64,000 nt of DNA from Chitinophaga oryziterrae. Lineage in GTDB: Bacteria > Bacteroidota > Bacteroidia > Chitinophagales > Chitinophagaceae. Shown piece after piece: positions 36,401 through 43,919 of the stretch (position 1 is the stretch's first letter; every line of letters starts with the position of its first letter). The notes below the pieces were generated by a model. The model worked only from the letters and a program-made list of their open reading frames with translations. It ran no database searches and had not been told where the DNA came from. A program made the position numbers and the translations under genes. The stretch spans positions 1-64,000 of the forward strand of contig NZ_WRXO01000016.1 of assembly GCF_009758125.1 (NCBI RefSeq). Direction: 5' to 3'.

Positions 36401-37215
36401 GCCCATGCATTATCCCAGATACCATGTCCTCCGTTAGGATATATTGTTTCCTTTACATTGGCGCCTGCTGCCAGTGCCGCACTCATTACGGCCGCTGTGG
36501 TATTCGGGTGAGGATTGTTATCCAGTCCGCCCTGGAAGATCCACATCGGGATGTATTTAAATACGTCAACCTGATCCTGGTACGCGATGGAACATCCGCT
36601 GATAGGAAGGTATCCTGCAACAGTTTTGGGATATGCGAACATGAACTCCCAGGTAGCGGTTCCACCACCGGAAAGTCCGTTTACAAAGATCCTGTTCTCG
36701 TCCAGTTTGTTATTCTGGATAAGTGTATCAAGTATCTGCTTAACAAACGCATAATGCGGCGCTCCGAAGAAGCCCGTAGTACTTTGTGGTACGAGAATAA
36801 ACCCATCAAATTTACCATTATCAACATTGGCGCAGAAGCTGCTGCCACCATGATAAAGAGAATACTCGTTATCGTAGATACCGCCGCTTTCGCCGCGGCC
36901 ATGGAAGAAGATAAGGATGGGATAAGTCTTACCGTCATTAACGCCCTGCTGATATGTTTTGGGATATTTCAGCCTGAAAGGCATACCATTGAGGTAATAA
37001 CATTTGTAAGAATCTTTATTCGAGAAATTCACCGCAGTACGAAGTGTGCGGACCCACTTGCTGATAGTGCCCCATGCAGGCGTAGCAGGTGGATTATTGG
37101 GATTGTATGTTATGACAGGATCACCAGAGTTAAAAACCTGGGCGACTGAGGGGCTGCCAAATCCCAAGATTAGTAATAGACAAAAAGTGTAAATTTTACT
37201 CATATAGATAAGCAT
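30463..37215 (-). CDS. 2250-residue secreted esterase/adhesin with PA14, FN3 and type IX tail
   Basis: A very large modular surface protein. In order: signal peptide (to about 26); esterase domain (about 60-300) with Ser182 in GLSGGG and likely His in GGHGIWDNAW; Ig/PKD-like region (about 300-450); FN3 modules; PA14-like domains near 640-780 and 885-1030; cadherin/Ig-like repeats (about 1130-1320); three copies of an unnamed domain of about 170 residues near 1323, 1695 and 1962, spaced by FN3 and Ig-like modules; and a type IX sorting domain (about 2150-2250, with ITRVFPNPF). ATG at 37215 or, 12 bp in, 37203 can start it. PA14 and FN3 suggest carbohydrate binding. It lies inside the exopolysaccharide run and may bind and trim the polymer on the surface. 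Confidence 0.88.
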   Translation of the reverse strand: MLIYMSKIYTFCLLLILGFGSPSVAQVFNSGDPVITYNPNNPPATPAWGTISKWVRTLRTAVNFSNKDSYKCYYLNGMPFRLKYPKTYQQGVNDGKTYPILIFFHGRGESGGIYDNEYSLYHGGSSFCANVDNGKFDGFILVPQSTTGFFGAPHYAFVKQILDTLIQNNKLDENRIFVNGLSGGGTATWEFMFAYPKTVAGYLPISGCSIAYQDQVDVFKYIPMWIFQGGLDNNPHPNTTAAVMSAALAAGANVKETIYPNGGHGIWDNAWAEPDFYLYMTRQHKANPWPKFGHAEFCPGETVNATLGLTAGFDGYEWRKDGVTIPGANSNELVVTEFGTYDARIKRGTTWSPWSPTPVVVKIKAATQTPPITVSGLMSNVIPATDGKTYVTLTLPSGYTSYLWQKVGDTTTIGTGQTLNASTPGQYQAKVTEQFGCSSAFSAPFTVIPANGTNAPSPAVGLTATAISKVAVTLDWTDNPNATYNETGYEIYRSVTAGGPYTLVNVTAANAVTYTDAGLNANTKYFYVIRAVNNTGAAALSNEANTQTQVDASAPTAPTNLTVTGTQATAVSLDWGPSTDDVGVYKYDIYVNGLKSYTVDNDVTDFTVYGLKNDTIYTFVVKARDAAGNSSARSNQVSSGAYINGLAYRYYTGNWTTLPDFNALTPDVTGYSATPDISVRTQDDYFGFVWEGYIRIPVSGNYTFVTNSDAGSKLWIDTKYNAAATPLVNNDGIHSARDREGTKYLTAGMHQIAIAFFEVTGSQAMTVSWKNTANGIVSKTQIIADYYKEIAPASPAVPKTPGNLQVTALSYNKIGLTWADSSNNETGFEIYRATSSTGPFVSIATVPANQTAYTDSNLVAQTTYYYRLKAINKYGDSGLNISESGGFQYGIYPGNWTSLPSFSTLTPLKTGWVSNVTLDVRDRETNYALKFSGYINIPATGTYTFYTASDDGSALYIGGFAQSNLVVNNNYSQSTTERSGTKALTKGRYPIYITYFQGTGSYSLSASYAGPGMTKRLMADSTFGNPKMLATTLPMPPVPNRPGPVTLTPLSSSKILLVWNDNSTDETQFEIFRSVNDSSNYKLYATIGANATAQASFTDSSLFANVTYFYKVRAKNAGGYSIFGLGNVATTLNNPPVLTQLVNRSVRYGTSLSLNLTATDVDAETLTLTATNLPAFATFANTGAGTATLTFNPAVSDQGTYPNITVTATDQHSGVASTSFTLSVNDNYSPVIANVANVSLNENTTSSVSLTATDGNAETVTWTTTGLPAFATFVPSGNTGVINLAPGYTDAGVYNVTLQANDGRDGIDTKTFTITVLDVDPSRSIYVNFSDGSYPPPAPWNSTNKQPVQNDLFPNLLDQNSVATTVGIKIVSNWSAIGNGSNYYGASTGNNTGVYPDNVMKTAYWSNTTKQTFKLYGLNSTSKYSFTFFGSRGDVTDNRLTNYTIGTTTVSLQSASNKTNTVSINNVSPDANNEISIDLQNGTGSVYAYLNAMVVKVGYDDGNAPARPTNLAVQSATSGVTLSWKDVAFNETGYEIYRAGVNAGPYTLLTPVAPTNAVSYADTSAKANQQYFYAIRAINSHGASAYSDTVTITTGNNNPKLDSIAGVTMKNNDTVTISLHATDDAGDILTLKSTNLPSFAKLTDNGDGTGTIKIIPSAGNIGRYNINVTANDNNGGSTTRTFTLYVRDKNLTSVYVHFNMTLPADAPWNNFNSYPGAGASISNLQNEIGVATPFKIQLLDAFTGTNTSGATTGNNSGVYPDNAIAGNYYTSESTARRISITGLPTTYRYNLVFFNSRTGNDNKNTDFTVGSNTVTLNAANNNTNTVQINGIAADSTGAINFTVKQSVGAAYGYINDVVIQYYTDNGTPLSPSTATAVASSKTSIQLKWMDNSNNETGFEVWRSTDNSNFTLRATVANNVNSFADAGLGADSRYYYKVRALKDTAKSDFTNVATAATFISAVYINCNVFDPAAIPWNNTNSIPAQGLEFPDLKDDNWNNTGLTMVIDKAFTGDNPFGMNTGNNSGIYPDNVMRSTYWVDINEEGRLRIKGLNLAKRYNFVFFASRDGSGDRTSNYTINTTTVSLNAGYNTMNTTQINEVVPDANGEVLITVTSGGASIYGYIGALVIQAYTPEASQLDQSLLMAKKANPLLTNGLLQNAASNVTITRVFPNPFDSQVTLDLNNSGKTSGNITVSILDMNGRIIYTRIVPGVSGSQRITLDLGSSQIPSGPCLLKVMEGDNLLKTVKLIKNW

Positions 37216-37448
37216 TACAGTTAAGGACTGATTTAATGACTTACCCAGTATGTCTGGCGCTCTACGGCACGATGAAATACGACTTTGCCAACTCGATACT
37301 GAGCGGCTTCTCTAAGGAATTCGGTTAAAAAAATTAGGTGTGGTTTTAAAAGAGGATGTGGTAGTGAGGTTAAAATTCGCTGCTAAGGTATTAAAAAAAT
37401 TAAATTAAGCAAATGTTTTTTAATGCATTAACAAATCGTTTGTAATTA

Positions 37449-38624
37449 TTACTTCATACTGCCTGCGATTATTTTTTTACTGTTATCAACGGCTTTCCTG
37501 CTGCCGTGTAAATAATATCCGATGAATGTATACCGCACGAACAACTGGTAAGTGGCGAGTGCGACGAGCACCGGGATAATGAAGCAGAGCAAAGGTTTCA
37601 ACGGCCCCCACAGTGTTGTGTTCCCCACCCATATCTGCACTGCATTTACGATGGAAACGTGTATAAGGTACACCCAATAAGAGGCATCTGAGAGATATCG
37701 CATAACAGGGGATTCTGCATTTATGTAGCGTAAAAAGACGCCTAAAAAACCTAATACCAATGTTACCGTTGTTAACGTCATTAACAATTTAATCTGCCAG
37801 TCTGCTGTAATTATTGCATTTCCCGTAATGGGGAAGTAAGCGAAATAGTATACAACTAATGCACAAAATATGCCCGCTATCATAAATAGCAGTCCGTATT
37901 TTTTTAATGGTAGAAAATACACTTTCATATTACGGTGCAATAACCAACCGGCATATACAAACAGACCGTAGTATAATATATAAGATATACGAGGTTTAAG
38001 TCCGGGTGTATATTGTATATACGGTGAGTCGAACAGCACTAGTGTCAGGAAGGAGAGAATAAGTAGCAATGGCAGTATCAGCGCTGGTTTGATATGGATT
38101 TCCAGGTCCTTTACCAGTGCGGTACGCCACTTTATGATAAAGATCCCTATCACGTAAAACAGCAACAGGTAATAAAGGAACCAGAGATGCAGCGGGCCTC
38201 TCCAGATAAAAATGTCATGTATGATAGTGAGAAAGTCATTCGTTGTAAAGTGCGTTGCGTGGCCTGTAACGGTATAAAATACATCCGGCAGGTAAGTAAG
38301 CGGCAGAATAAGGAACAGACCCACTATAAAAGGGACCAGTATGCGCTGTGTACGGTGTTTTATAAAAGCAGAAACGCCTATACGGTAATATAGCAGGCGG
38401 AAGAAAAAGCCCGCTATCAGGTAGAACAGTTGCATCCTGAAGGTATGGATCGAAAAAAAGATCAGGTCGTAATTGCTGCTACGGTAGAGCGGGTCCTGGT
38501 ACATCCCTTCAAACGGCTTTACCGTATAAGCCATTACAGCATGCAGCAGTACCCCGAGGAACATGGCCAGGGCTCTTAGTGCATCCATACTGGAAATACG
38601 GGTTATGTTGGCAGAAGATGACAT
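37449..38624 (-). CDS. acyltransferase family 3 membrane protein, OpgC/MdoC-like
   Basis: A 391-residue protein with about ten hydrophobic segments. The start SSMDALRALAMFLGVLLHAV has the conserved Arg-His pattern, and later features such as FIWRGPLHLWFLYYLLLFY and SDASYWVYLIHV match the glucan-succinylating/acylating OpgC-like branch. It lies 14 bp after the GT2 gene and ahead of the giant esterase gene. It likely adds a charged or acetyl substituent to the exopolysaccharide, which the esterases could later remove; that link is inference. Confidence 0.9.
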   Translation of the reverse strand: MSSSANITRISSMDALRALAMFLGVLLHAVMAYTVKPFEGMYQDPLYRSSNYDLIFFSIHTFRMQLFYLIAGFFFRLLYYRIGVSAFIKHRTQRILVPFIVGLFLILPLTYLPDVFYTVTGHATHFTTNDFLTIIHDIFIWRGPLHLWFLYYLLLFYVIGIFIIKWRTALVKDLEIHIKPALILPLLLILSFLTLVLFDSPYIQYTPGLKPRISYILYYGLFVYAGWLLHRNMKVYFLPLKKYGLLFMIAGIFCALVVYYFAYFPITGNAIITADWQIKLLMTLTTVTLVLGFLGVFLRYINAESPVMRYLSDASYWVYLIHVSIVNAVQIWVGNTTLWGPLKPLLCFIIPVLVALATYQLFVRYTFIGYYLHGSRKAVDNSKKIIAGSMK

Positions 38625-38638
38625 GGGTAACTATTTGA

Positions 38639-39826
38639 TCATATATTAATATAAGTTGTTTTCCGCTGTGCTTTTTCCCACACGGAGGACTGTTGTTTCC
38701 TAAGATATCTAAAGAACCCTTCATATATCGCTACATTCATGAAAGTAAAATAGAAAGGTATATAGCAAGGCTTGAATCTTATATTTTTAGCGGCCAGGAA
38801 CCATCCGCCTGATGCTAACAGGTAGAATCCTGCCTGGGCAAAGAAGAGGAGGCTATAAAACCAGCCTGCACCGTTGAAAGTCAGTATAGCGGCAGATATC
38901 AGCAGGAGGGAGAGACTGAGCGGGCTCAGTGTCCAGCGAAGCACCCGGTGTGATATGTACTGGAATGATAACAACGGATAGCGAAAAACGTTCAATAAAC
39001 TTTTCAGCATAACGATCGATTGAAACCCACCGGCGCTGATCCTTACTTTGCGTTTGTGTTCTTCTGTAATAGAGGCAGATGGCCTTTCCATGGCGTACGC
39101 ATCGGGCGCATAGGCGATGCGGTATCCCTGCTGGTTAATTTTTAATGATATAATGAAGTCGTCCAGTATAACAGAGGTGTCAACAGGGGTGAACAGGCTG
39201 GTTCGTACAGAGAATAATTCTCCGGCGGCCCCCACTACGGTATAAAAGGCCGCATCCAGTTTTTTCAGTAAAGATTCATATTTCCAGTAAACGCCCTCTG
39301 TAGCTGCGGCATTATCTCCATCAGCGGTTAATACCTTCTTTTCTCCGGCAACACCGCCGGTTTTTTCGTCCCGGTAATGTTTGACAATATTTTTTATGGC
39401 GGCGGTATTCAATAAAGTATTTGCATCACAGAATATAACGAAAGGAGTCCTTACTACTCTCATGGCCCTGTTGATCGCTGCTGTTTTTCCTTTGCGTTCA
39501 TGTTCATGTAATAATGTAATGCGCGGATAGTTTTGGACAACTTTTTCTGTACCGTCCGTGGAACCATCTGTTACAAAAATGATATCCAGTTTTTGTTCAG
39601 GGTAATCCAGCGCCAATGTGTTCTGAATCTTCTGGTCTATGAAACCGTATTCATTATAAGCTGCGACAATGAGCGTGACAGAGGGCTCAAAAGCAGTGTC
39701 CTCCTGCTTTTCCTGCTTCAGTATGCGCTTGCAACGCACCAGTAGTGCTAACAGCAAACCATACCCGAAGTAGTTGTAAAACAGAATACTTAAACTTATA
39801 AAAAATATAATTTTCAACAGTAGCAT
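38639..39826 (-). CDS. membrane glycosyltransferase, GT2 family
   Basis: A 395-residue processive-type GT2. One N-terminal membrane segment (about 5-30) precedes the catalytic GT-A domain (SVTLIVAAYNE, then VTDGSTDGT and FCDANT as the DxD-like site, and DDFIISL as the base region), then two to three C-terminal segments. The usual QxxRW motif is replaced by KRKVRISAGG, common in one GT2 branch. It is the first gene of the minus-strand run, and a TAnnTTTG-like element lies 27 bp upstream of its ATG. Confidence 0.88.
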   Translation of the reverse strand: MLLLKIIFFISLSILFYNYFGYGLLLALLVRCKRILKQEKQEDTAFEPSVTLIVAAYNEYGFIDQKIQNTLALDYPEQKLDIIFVTDGSTDGTEKVVQNYPRITLLHEHERKGKTAAINRAMRVVRTPFVIFCDANTLLNTAAIKNIVKHYRDEKTGGVAGEKKVLTADGDNAAATEGVYWKYESLLKKLDAAFYTVVGAAGELFSVRTSLFTPVDTSVILDDFIISLKINQQGYRIAYAPDAYAMERPSASITEEHKRKVRISAGGFQSIVMLKSLLNVFRYPLLSFQYISHRVLRWTLSPLSLSLLLISAAILTFNGAGWFYSLLFFAQAGFYLLASGGWFLAAKNIRFKPCYIPFYFTFMNVAIYEGFFRYLRKQQSSVWEKAQRKTTYINI

Positions 39827-39852
39827 AAGATGTTGGGGGACGTTAATAAGAA

Positions 39853-39860
39853 CAAACTTA
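39853..39860 (-). promoter_or_regulatory. putative -7 promoter element (TAAGTTTG) of the minus-strand operon
   Basis: On the minus strand this reads TAAGTTTG, matching TAnnTTTG, and lies 27 bp before the ATG of the GT2 gene at 39826. No clear -33 element is seen. If real, it drives the long minus-strand exopolysaccharide run. Confidence 0.45.
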
Positions 39861-40296
39861 AATAAGAATTATTATTGTTTAGGTAGAAAAGTGCCCATAA
39901 AACGACTTTTTAATATCGTTCACTGAGCAATTCATACCGTTTACGAAGAAATCTTGACCATTTACCAGATTGCTGATATTATAAAATAACTATTATTATA
40001 CTTTTACGCAGGATTTCAAATAAAAGCCATCAAGTATTTAGGGTTACAACAAGAGAAAAATCTTTCTGATAATTTTCTTGTACTATTCAGGAATAATAAA
40101 TATTTTTACCTGAGTTTTGAATAAGCCCAACATAATCTTACCATCTCCTCTGAAATTCAGCAAAACCAATTTATCCTGAAAGAACTATCGTTGCAGTATT
40201 TGCGTGTTTCCGCAATTCTGACTACGGTGTTAGCACGGTGATAATTACTTTACCTTATCCTCCTGGAAGATCAAGAAAGAACCATTTACCCACTTT

Positions 40297-40311
40297 GTAA
40301 CATATTGTTAC
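40297..40311. promoter_or_regulatory. 15-bp perfect palindrome, possible operator
   Basis: GTAACATATTGTTAC is a perfect inverted repeat (6-bp arms, 3-bp centre), extended by partly complementary flanks. It lies 46 bp before the receiver gene in the divergent region, a sensible place for a repressor or activator site. The binding protein is unknown. Confidence 0.5.
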
Positions 40312-40356
40312 GAATGGAGAGTTCATGGATTTATTATTTTCTTAAAAAGGAGTTAA

Positions 40357-40746
40357 ATGAAGAAGAAGACAATTTTAGTGGTGGATGATAGTGCCCCAAT
40401 GAGGATCTTACTTGAAGCAATGCTTGGTCATAAATATAAAGTTTTTGCGGCGACAGACGGACTGGTGGCGACTATGTGGTTATCTAACGGGAATATGCCC
40501 GACATGATCATCACAGATATACAAATGCCGAACATTGATGGATGGCAACTGGCAAAGAACTTATCAGGGAATGCATTGTACAGCGATATTCCTATTATAG
40601 TATTAACAGGGATGGACTTAAATAATAGTACACCGATATATCCAAATGTAGCACGGGTAATGAATAAGCCTTTTGACCCCGTAAGGCTGATTGAGATTGT
40701 GGATCAATACCTGATGGCGAGACAGCCTGTGAGCATCGCAGGTTGA
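40357..40746 (+). CDS. single-domain CheY-like response regulator
   Basis: A 129-residue stand-alone receiver. All key residues are present: acidic pair Asp10-Asp11 (VVDDS), phosphoacceptor Asp54 in ITDIQMP, Thr in VLTGMD and Lys in MNKPF. It has no output domain, so it should act by protein contact. It has a Shine-Dalgarno AAGGAG 4 nt before ATG, unusual for this lineage, hinting at strong translation. It is followed 67 bp later by a sugar-phosphate transferase carrying a degenerate receiver domain, which is the most evident partner. No histidine kinase gene lies nearby. Confidence 0.93.
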   Translation: MKKKTILVVDDSAPMRILLEAMLGHKYKVFAATDGLVATMWLSNGNMPDMIITDIQMPNIDGWQLAKNLSGNALYSDIPIIVLTGMDLNNSTPIYPNVARVMNKPFDPVRLIEIVDQYLMARQPVSIAG

Positions 40747-40813
40747 TTTTTACACCCCAGGAGAGAATAGAATAACCATTGTGACTAACGTCAATTAAGT
40801 AAACCGAACACAT

Positions 40814-41947
40814 ATGATATCAAATCTACCCTTAAATTTACCAGAGGCCAGGAGGAAACCTGAAACAAAGGTCATTTCGTTGTCTTCCAGCATTGTTAAG
40901 CGGTATAAGCTATGTATCGGCAACAACCGCTATTTCGACAGGTTGGCAGATGTATCAGAAGAATATGTTTTTATAGTACCGGATGTTCAGTTATCTCTCA
41001 ATGTATTGAAAGAACAGTTATTTAATGGAGTTGTTCCGTCTTTCATTATCTATACTATAGATCATCGTTTATCCGGCCTTAGTAAGTTTAAGAAGTTCCT
41101 TCGCTCAAATCCTTTGCTCCAATCTGTACCCCTGTTCGTTTATACAGATACGATTACACACGAAATAAAACAGCGCTTGCGTAAAGTTGGTGGCATTGAT
41201 GATATTATTACCCCGGATGTTTCTCATGAAGCTTTTGAGGACAAGTTCAATATTGCCAGGAGCATTCGTGAAATGGCACGCAAAGCAACTAAAGAAGACC
41301 GCATCTTCAGTCCTGGCCACTATATCAATTATTCTTTCAAACGTGTGCTGGATATCACCATTGCAGGAACGGCCCTCATATTACTGAGCCCTTTATTTCT
41401 TTTGATTGCCGTGATGATAAAGATAGAATCGAAAGGTCCTGTTTTTTATATATCATATCGCGCAGGCAGCCGTTACCGGATCTTTAAGTTTTATAAGTTC
41501 CGTACGATGGTCCCTGATGCCGACAAACAGGTTGCCGCGATGATGGAGTCCAATAATCAGTATGATACGAATGGCGCTGGCCCCGTTTTCTTTAAAGTAA
41601 CGAACGATCCGAGAGTAACCGGTCTGGGGGCCTTTTTAAGGAATACCAGTCTGGATGAAATTCCTCAGTTGCTCAACGTAATTATAGGAGATATGTCGCT
41701 GGTAGGCAATCGCCCGCTGCCATTATACGAGGCAGCTACGCTTACTACAGATGATTTTGCGGGTCGCTTCATAGCTCCTGCAGGCATCACCGGACTATGG
41801 CAGATCAAGAAACGTGGCAACAAGGACATGAGTGTTGAAGAGAGGATCAGTCTTGATATAAATTATGCTGAAAAGCATTCCGTGCTGTATGATATGTGGA
41901 TACTGGCGAATACACCAGGTGCCATGCGGCAGAAAAATAATGTATAA
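40814..41947 (+). CDS. initiating sugar-phosphate transferase with N-terminal pseudo-receiver domain
   Basis: A 377-residue fusion. Residues about 31-155 have the receiver fold pattern, but the phosphoacceptor position reads Thr81 (PSFIIYTID) and the conserved Lys position reads Thr133 (DDIITPD), so phosphorylation is unlikely. One membrane helix (about 180-203) leads to the bacterial sugar transferase domain with KFYKFRTM (about 225-232) and the catalytic Asp281-Glu282 in SLDEIPQLLNV, followed by GDMSLVGNRPLP. It moves a sugar phosphate to undecaprenyl phosphate, the first step of the polymer. The domain replaces the multi-span N-terminus of WbaP-type enzymes. It is next to a stand-alone CheY, suggesting control by receiver pairing. 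Confidence 0.9.
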   Translation: MISNLPLNLPEARRKPETKVISLSSSIVKRYKLCIGNNRYFDRLADVSEEYVFIVPDVQLSLNVLKEQLFNGVVPSFIIYTIDHRLSGLSKFKKFLRSNPLLQSVPLFVYTDTITHEIKQRLRKVGGIDDIITPDVSHEAFEDKFNIARSIREMARKATKEDRIFSPGHYINYSFKRVLDITIAGTALILLSPLFLLIAVMIKIESKGPVFYISYRAGSRYRIFKFYKFRTMVPDADKQVAAMMESNNQYDTNGAGPVFFKVTNDPRVTGLGAFLRNTSLDEIPQLLNVIIGDMSLVGNRPLPLYEAATLTTDDFAGRFIAPAGITGLWQIKKRGNKDMSVEERISLDINYAEKHSVLYDMWILANTPGAMRQKNNV

Positions 41948-41971
41948 AGTTTAATCATCACCGAATACGAT

Positions 41972-42883
41972 ATGAGTTTCAAGAACCAAACACCGTTGGT
42001 GTCTATTATTGCACTGAACTATAACCAGACAACTGTTACGTGCGAGTTCCTGGAGTCTACAAAGAAGCTGACCTATAGCAATTTTGAAACAATTGTTGTT
42101 GATAATGGCTCCAAAGCAGACCCCACTCAGCAGATCGAAGCTGGTAATTATCCAAATGTCAGGCTGATACTTAGTCCTGTGAATCTCGGATTTACAGGTG
42201 GTAATAACCTGGGTATCGAACAGGCAAAAGGGGACTACATCTTCATTGTAAACAATGATACTGAAGTTACGCCGGACCTGATAGAACATTTGTTAAGTCC
42301 GTTTTTTGAGGACGCTACCATTGGTGTAGTGTGTCCTAAAATCCGGTTTTATTCTCATCCCAATGTGATCCAGTATGCTGGCTTTCACAAAATGAACCTG
42401 CTTACCGGACGTACCTGGGCAGTAGGAAGTAAGGAAGAGGATAAAGGACAACACAATGTTTCCGGAACTACCTGGTGTGCACACGGCGCCGCTATGATGG
42501 TAAAACGCGAAGTGATCGAAAAAGTAGGCCGGTTTGCAGATAAGTTCTTTATCTACTACGAAGAATCTGACTGGTCCGCACGCATTTTACGTGCAGGATA
42601 CAAGATCTATTATAATGCAGACGGACTGATTTTCCATAAGGAGTCTATTACTATGGGGAAAGAAAGTCCGGTGAAAGCATATTATCACACGCGCAACCGT
42701 ATCCTGTATATGCGCAGGAATACGAACAAACTGCAACTGACCGCTTTCCTGTTCTTTTTCGGTTTTCTTACATTCCCCAAAGCTGTTCTTACATATGCTA
42801 TGAAAGGACAGTTCGAACATTTAAAATCATTTATAAAGGGGACTTCCTGGAATCTAATCAATTCAAGTTATTCACCGGTTTAA
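41972..42883 (+). CDS. glycosyltransferase, GT2 family (rhamnosyltransferase-like)
   Basis: A 303-residue GT-A enzyme. VSIIALNYNQT, VVDNGSKAD, GFTGGNNLGI and FIVNNDTEV (the DxD-like NDT site) are those of WbbL/RfbF-like rhamnosyltransferases, and FIYYEESDWSARILRAGYK marks the acceptor-side region. A C-terminal hydrophobic segment (about 255-275) may attach it to the membrane. The gene starts 24 bp after the initiating transferase, so it may add the second sugar. The donor sugar is not certain. Confidence 0.9.
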   Translation: MSFKNQTPLVSIIALNYNQTTVTCEFLESTKKLTYSNFETIVVDNGSKADPTQQIEAGNYPNVRLILSPVNLGFTGGNNLGIEQAKGDYIFIVNNDTEVTPDLIEHLLSPFFEDATIGVVCPKIRFYSHPNVIQYAGFHKMNLLTGRTWAVGSKEEDKGQHNVSGTTWCAHGAAMMVKREVIEKVGRFADKFFIYYEESDWSARILRAGYKIYYNADGLIFHKESITMGKESPVKAYYHTRNRILYMRRNTNKLQLTAFLFFFGFLTFPKAVLTYAMKGQFEHLKSFIKGTSWNLINSSYSPV

Positions 42884-42893
42884 ATTATACACT

Positions 42894-43919
42894 ATGACAA
42901 AGATAACATCACTCGTTACCGGCGGAGCCGGATTTATTGGCTCACATGTTGTAAAACATTGTCTTGCACTGGGGCATGAAGTTATTGTGCTGGACGATCT
43001 GAGCGGCGGATTTGAAGACCATATCCCCGCAGGCGCGGTATTCGTACAGGGTTCTGTTTCTGATGAGAACCTGGTTACAAGTCTGTTTGAAGAGTACCGT
43101 TTTGATTATGTATATCACCTGGCTGCTTATGCTGCTGAGGGGCTATCACATTTTATCCGCCGGTTCAATTATAATAATAACCTGATCGGCAGTATCAATC
43201 TGATCAACGAGTCTATAAAACATAAAGTAAAATGTTTTGTATTCACTTCTTCTATCGCGGTATATGGCGCAGGTCAGTTACCCATGCGTGAAGAAATGAC
43301 GCCAATGCCGGAAGATCCGTACGGTGTATCCAAATACGCTGTAGAACTGGACCTGAAAGCGGCACATGAAATGTTCGGACTGAACTACGTAGTGTTCCGT
43401 CCGCATAACGTATACGGCGAAAACCAGAACATTGGTGATAAATACCGTAACGTGATAGGCATCTTCATGAACCAGATCATGCAGCAACAACCGCTCACCA
43501 TATTTGGCGATGGTGAACAAACCAGGGCTTTCAGTTATATCGATGATGTAGCAATCCCCATCACTAACAGTGTAAATATTCCGGCTGCTTACAACCAGGT
43601 GTTTAACATTGGCGCTGATAAACCTTACACCGTAAATGAACTGGTGAAAGTGGTAGGTGATTGCTTCGGTGTTACACCGGATGTTAAACATCTGCAGGCC
43701 CGTAATGAAGTAATGCATGCTTATTCCGATCACACAAAAGCACATCGTGTATTCGGTGAAGGAAGTGGTGTGAATTTGCTGGATGGTATCAAACGCATGG
43801 CCGCATGGGCCGCTAAAGTGGGCGCACGTAAGAGCAAGGAATTCGGGAACATCGAGATCTACGAAAAACTGCCTCAGGGCTGGGAAAAGAAACCACAACC
43901 AGAAACAATTCCTGCATAA
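42894..43919 (+). CDS. NAD-dependent sugar epimerase/dehydratase (GalE-like SDR)
   Basis: A 341-residue extended short-chain dehydrogenase. The Rossmann motif TGGAGFIGS is at 9-17, the active-site Ser near 120 in TSSIAVYG, and Tyr143-xxx-Lys147 in PYGVSKYA. It resembles UDP-glucose 4-epimerases and WbpP-like enzymes and should make a nucleotide sugar for the pathway. Its stop shares one base with the start of the following glycosyltransferase (TAATG), so they are coupled. Which sugar it converts cannot be decided from sequence. Confidence 0.9.
   Translation: MTKITSLVTGGAGFIGSHVVKHCLALGHEVIVLDDLSGGFEDHIPAGAVFVQGSVSDENLVTSLFEEYRFDYVYHLAAYAAEGLSHFIRRFNYNNNLIGSINLINESIKHKVKCFVFTSSIAVYGAGQLPMREEMTPMPEDPYGVSKYAVELDLKAAHEMFGLNYVVFRPHNVYGENQNIGDKYRNVIGIFMNQIMQQQPLTIFGDGEQTRAFSYIDDVAIPITNSVNIPAAYNQVFNIGADKPYTVNELVKVVGDCFGVTPDVKHLQARNEVMHAYSDHTKAHRVFGEGSGVNLLDGIKRMAAWAAKVGARKSKEFGNIEIYEKLPQGWEKKPQPETIPA

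Larger units (their letters stand above)
39827..40356. other. 530-bp divergent intergenic region of the exopolysaccharide locus
   Basis: AT-rich spacer between the two divergent polysaccharide operons. It holds a minus-strand -7 element at 39853-39860, a palindrome at 40297-40311, and an AAGGAG Shine-Dalgarno at 40347-40352 before the receiver gene. No open reading frame or RNA gene was recognised. It is the obvious place for control of both operons. Confidence 0.7.

Noticed and set aside
36334-37149. 271-codon plus-strand open frame
   Set aside because: It is opposite the esterase domain of the 2250-residue protein; a shadow of codon bias.
43278-43898. 206-codon minus-strand open frame
   Set aside because: It is antisense to the epimerase gene, which has clear SDR motifs and is coupled to its neighbour.
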